This document shows, one piece after another, positions 61,204 through 64,000 of a stretch of DNA of 64,000 nucleotides (position 1 is the first letter of the stretch; each line of letters begins with the position of its first letter). The stretch comes from Sphingobacteriales bacterium. GTDB lineage: Bacteria > Bacteroidota > Bacteroidia > Chitinophagales > CAIOSU01. The stretch covers positions 188,001 through 252,000 of the forward strand of contig JAIXUD010000010.1 in the NCBI GenBank assembly GCA_027483645.1, read 5' to 3'. The position numbers and the translations under genes were made by a program. The notes under the pieces are model-generated. The model was given only the letters and a program-made list of their open reading frames with translations, did no database searches and was not told the DNA's origin.

Positions 61204-61965
61204 ATGAAGCATAGCAAAAAGAAATTTACTTATGAGAAATCGTTAGGTTCAAATGTTGGAGAGACTATTTTGAATGCTGCGACTACCCTTCCACCTAATA
61301 CTTCACAAAATTTGGAAGAAGATTATATTGCTACAGTGATAACAGATGATCATCGCATGATAGGTTGCTTCAAAGTAGCACATGAAGGCAGGAATTATTT
61401 TATACCCGAGCCCGATCCAATAGTATTGTATTTTGAAACCGCGAGAGGATTATCCAAAGATATTACTCAATACAAACAGAACCTAATTAGTAGTTTGGGG
61501 CTTGTGGAAGTTAGTTTAGAGAAGAGCTATGATTATTTTTCTAGAGCAATGGCAAGCACATTGTTTATGTTTAATTGCCTAGAAGCCTTTGTCAATAGCC
61601 TAATCCCTTTAGATTATAAGTATTCAAAAAAAATGCCACAAAAAACCGAGGTATATACTAGAGATCAAATCCTGAGAGAGATTTCTTTTGAGGTAAAAAT
61701 GAAGACCATAATTCCCATTGTTACAAACAAAAATTTCCATGTAGACTTCGGTCATAAGTTTGAAACTATAAAAAATTTAAAGCAACTAAGAGATAATATA
61801 GTTCATACAAAATCTCATCCAAAGGGAAAACATATTCAATACAATCATCTTTATGCCTTGGCTTTAGATTTCAAATATTCCGCAGCAATAGAACATATTA
61901 AAGATTACATAAATTATCACGATCCAAATCGAATTGAAGAGTGCTTATGTGGTAAGGAAGATTAG
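61204..61965 (+). CDS. Possible HEPN-type protein, 253 residues, unknown function
   Basis: A cytoplasmic protein with no signal peptide, much more A/T-rich than its neighbours. The region about 95-205 looks helical (LVEVSLEKSYDYFSRAMAST, FMFNCLEAFVNSLIPLDY). It contains Arg196-Asp-Asn-Ile-Val-His201 in NLKQLRDNIVHTKSH, which fits the R-[ND]-x3-H motif of HEPN RNases. The N-terminal ~95 residues are unassigned (YIATVITDDHRMIGCFKVAHEGRNYF). The lone position and composition suggest recent acquisition. No nucleotidyltransferase or antitoxin partner is seen. The HEPN assignment is tentative. Confidence 0.65.
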   Translation: MKHSKKKFTYEKSLGSNVGETILNAATTLPPNTSQNLEEDYIATVITDDHRMIGCFKVAHEGRNYFIPEPDPIVLYFETARGLSKDITQYKQNLISSLGLVEVSLEKSYDYFSRAMASTLFMFNCLEAFVNSLIPLDYKYSKKMPQKTEVYTRDQILREISFEVKMKTIIPIVTNKNFHVDFGHKFETIKNLKQLRDNIVHTKSHPKGKHIQYNHLYALALDFKYSAAIEHIKDYINYHDPNRIEECLCGKED

Positions 61966-62009
61966 TTGTCTGAGTATCACAGGCTCAATAGGTCAGTTAT
62001 ATTTGGATA

Positions 62010-62531
62010 TCAATTTAACCGATACCTTCCCTGCACAACCCCACCACCAAAATCCTTCAACTCCAACAACTCCAATTTCGCCTCGCGAGTGGAGGTGTGC
62101 CAAAGCGGGATGCCATCACCCAAAAGCACCGGTATCTGGGTGAGGATAAGCTCGTCAATCAATTTGGCTTCGTAGAGGGTTTTGATGATTTCGCCACCGC
62201 CGATGAGCCAGATGTCTTGTTGGGCGTTGGTTTTTAGGTGGCGCACAAAGTCGGCGGGGTGGTCGTTTATCCAAGTGATGTTGTCCTCGGGTGCGTTCGC
62301 GTTGCGGCTGAAGACGTAGTTGGTTAAATCGGGGTATATCGGGTCGCCGAAGCCTTTTACTACTTGATAAGTTTTGTTACCCATTAAGGTGGTGCTGATG
62401 CCAGCGAGAAACGCTTTGTAGCCGAAGTCGCTGCCATCTTCGGGTATTGGTGGAAGCCAATCAAGGCTATCATCTTTACGGGCGATGTAGCCGTCCATAC
62501 TGGCGGCTATGTAGAGGATTACTTTGGCCAT
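62010..62531 (-). CDS. RibD/DHFR-like reductase family protein
   Basis: A 173-residue protein from Met at 62531 (MAKVILYIAASMDGYIARKD); the frame opens nine codons earlier in repeat DNA. The IAASMDGYIARKDDSLDWL start, LMGNKTYQVV, NAQQDIWLIGGGEIIKTLYEAKLIDELILT and the IPLW-type C-terminus are typical of the YyaP/YwjB-like DHFR-fold family related to RibD C-terminal domains. NADPH-dependent reduction of an unknown substrate is expected. True dihydrofolate reductase is unlikely because of the sequence pattern. Confidence 0.88.
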   Translation of the reverse strand: MAKVILYIAASMDGYIARKDDSLDWLPPIPEDGSDFGYKAFLAGISTTLMGNKTYQVVKGFGDPIYPDLTNYVFSRNANAPEDNITWINDHPADFVRHLKTNAQQDIWLIGGGEIIKTLYEAKLIDELILTQIPVLLGDGIPLWHTSTREAKLELLELKDFGGGVVQGRYRLN

Positions 62532-62544
62532 GTGGTTCGGTTGA

Positions 62545-62589
62545 ACCACAAAGAACACGAAGTTTGGTCACAAAGCGCACAGAGAAGAG
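62545..62589 (+). repeat. Period-9 word array (ACCACAAAG type)
   Basis: ACCACAAAG, AACACGAAG, TTTGGTCAC, AAAGCGCAC, AGAGAAGAG, in the same order as the array at 24146-24184. It lies just upstream of the DHFR-like gene. Confidence 0.6.
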
Positions 62590-62600
62590 CGGTTTTTTAT

Positions 62601-63446
62601 CTACAATTCAAACACCTTCTCCTCCTGCAACTTACCATTGAGCTTTAGGCGCACGTAGTATTTACCCTCTTCATATCCGCGCACCTCAATGCGGAATTTC
62701 ATAGTGCTTTTGCCGCTTTTTACCATCATATTTTCTTGTATCACCATTACTGTTTCGCCCCCTTCGTTGTAGATGGCTAGGTGGGCGGTGCCTGCCATGG
62801 GCAGGGCAAACTCAAAGTTGGCGTGTATGATGGCAGGTTCTTGTGTAAAAACTTGGCCTGGTGGCGGTGTTGCTTTCTCTACGTTGTACCATGTTAGTGG
62901 CTTGCCTGTTAGGGTGTGCATGTAGTTTACCAAGTCTTTCATTTTGGCTGGGTCGATGCCATATACGTTTTCTAGCCCATCACCGTTGATGATGGCCCAT
63001 ACGGCTGATTGACCGAGGTCATCGTGATAATTTTTCTGGGCGATGTACTGGGCCAGTTTCAATAGTGTATCGCCAGCCATAGCCCCCAATAGATAACTGC
63101 TGCCCATACTGGGCGAACCGTTGCTGGGTTGTATGCACATGGCGTTTATTACCACCTTGCGCTTGGTGCCGCTAGCTAGCACTAGTTGGCGGTCTTCTGT
63201 AATGATAAGGTCTTGCTCGGTGCTGTCCTCACTATCTAGGGTAAGTCCGGCGGGTATATCAATGGTCAGTTCTTTCTTGGATAGGCTCTCAATGTTAAGC
63301 GCCATTACCTTGCCGGTAAAGCCACCTTCACCAACGGCTTTCACGGTAATGTAGCCTTTGGTCATGGCTTCCTTCAAACTTATAGGGGTTGCACCCAACA
63401 CAGGCAGCGTAGCACAAACCAGCAACAATAGCAGTAGTTGTTTCAT
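62601..63446 (-). CDS. Exported protein of unknown function, 281 residues
   Basis: The signal peptide MKQLLLLLLVCATLPVLGA is followed by a beta-rich domain (about 25-105) with VKAVGEGGFTGKVMALNIESLSKKELTIDIPAG. A helical stretch comes next (GSSYLLGAMAGDTLLKLAQYIAQKNYHDDLGQSAVWAIING), then a C-terminal domain ending KFRIEVRGYEEGKYYVRLKLNGKLQEEKVFEL. That tail resembles, but is not clearly, a T9SS sorting domain. I recognise no named family. It is transcribed on the same strand as the DHFR-like gene but separated by a repeat array. Confidence 0.7.
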   Translation of the reverse strand: MKQLLLLLLVCATLPVLGATPISLKEAMTKGYITVKAVGEGGFTGKVMALNIESLSKKELTIDIPAGLTLDSEDSTEQDLIITEDRQLVLASGTKRKVVINAMCIQPSNGSPSMGSSYLLGAMAGDTLLKLAQYIAQKNYHDDLGQSAVWAIINGDGLENVYGIDPAKMKDLVNYMHTLTGKPLTWYNVEKATPPPGQVFTQEPAIIHANFEFALPMAGTAHLAIYNEGGETVMVIQENMMVKSGKSTMKFRIEVRGYEEGKYYVRLKLNGKLQEEKVFEL

Positions 63447-64000
63447 ATTGCGAAATTTACAATAAAAACGGAGAAACTGCTAAGGCTATTATATGGTGGG
63501 GATAAAATACGGGTTGGTACGGATGGGGGGAGGGGTTTGCAGATTGCAACATTGCTGTTAATATTTCTAAAATGCTGGAAGAACGGTTTTAATAAGGGAC
63601 TATTGTTTTTTTAATTTTTTTTAATTTGAAGCACGGAGCGGTTTGCGGTCAGACGGCTACGGTAATGCGGGTAGAGGTTAAAGAATCGTGGTGCTTAAGC
63701 TCGTAGTGGCCGTTCGACCGATATGCACCGATTGGATTTTGCCAAAGGGCTATAATTATTGTAAATACAGGATGAACAGGGCAGCGGTATTTGGGAGTTC
63801 GGAGCGTTAGCGGTCGGACGCCCTTTCCGAATAGAAGGTCCTGATACAGCTTAGTTTAGTGCCCGCTCCATCGTAGTCGTCTGACCGCTTCCAACATATA
63901 GGAGGTAACAGTTTACATTAGATTCGATAGCGCCCTGCCCTTCCCCCTCAATTATCCCCGCTCAAATCAATCTCCGTATTATCGCCAATGTTTAGGCTTT
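63447..64000. other. 554-bp right-edge region with a four-copy inverted/direct repeat
   Basis: No gene is supportable. It contains copies of a motif close to GCGGTCAGACGGCTACG: direct at about 63645-63661 and 63810-63820 (AGCGGTCGGACG), inverted at about 63701-63720 and 63872-63888. The rest, including the last 100 bases, shows nothing I can name. Confidence 0.6.
63636..63890. repeat. Four-copy GCGGTC-GACG repeat, two direct and two inverted
   Basis: Copy at 63645-63661 and the inverted copy at 63872-63888 are complementary at about 16 of 17 bases, with weaker copies between them. Confidence 0.6.

Overview
The window looks like chromosomal DNA of a free-living member of the Bacteroidota, with roughly balanced base composition and no clear Shine-Dalgarno sites. 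Six secreted proteins end in a type IX secretion (T9SS) type A sorting domain. There is a TonB-dependent receptor paired with a DUF5689 lipoprotein. Several promoters match the Bacteroidota pattern (TTTG at -33, TAnnTTTG at -7). No phage, transposase, CRISPR array, rRNA or diversity-generating reverse transcriptase was seen.

Layout. 1-7.8 kb: aldo/keto reductase fragment, an EgtD-like histidine methyltransferase, PaaN aldehyde dehydrogenase, a YfcE-like phosphodiesterase, a ParE-type toxin-antitoxin pair, a long FabG-like reductase and citrate synthase. 7.9-11.2 kb: a T-rich acyltransferase gene, tRNA-Ser(GCT), tRNA-Pro(TGG), a rearranged tRNA-Pro-like pseudogene and a helical protein. 11.5-19.7 kb: a cluster of large secreted repeat proteins. 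19.7-34.1 kb: mostly housekeeping genes (prs, rplY, M3 peptidase, gltX, a SpoU methyltransferase, a BamA/TamA-like protein, a transaldolase-like aldolase) with small membrane proteins and lipoproteins. 34.2-45.9 kb: surface functions (DUF5689 lipoprotein and TonB receptor, secreted subtilase and a catalytic-domain-less relative of its N-terminal region, fasciclin lipoprotein, copper-type P-ATPase with a tiny His-rich lipoprotein). 45.9-64 kb: lipoprotein, TPR protein, photolyase, M28 peptidase, two T9SS cargo proteins, ligA, ABC permease, aconitase, a possible HEPN protein, a DHFR-like reductase and a final secreted protein. Citrate synthase and aconitase are both TCA-cycle enzymes but lie far apart.

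The most unusual signal is not a gene. Many intergenic spacers are made of degenerate short-word tandem arrays with a fixed period of 7, 8 or 9 bases. The same words recur at loci tens of kilobases apart (RGACSAT, RGTTATT, AGACACA, AACYGATY, ACATTAGC). The arrays often occur as inverted pairs that could fold into long imperfect hairpins, and some touch gene ends, a start codon or a promoter. Second in interest are the orphan propeptide-like protein beside the secreted subtilase and the rearranged tRNA-Pro copy.
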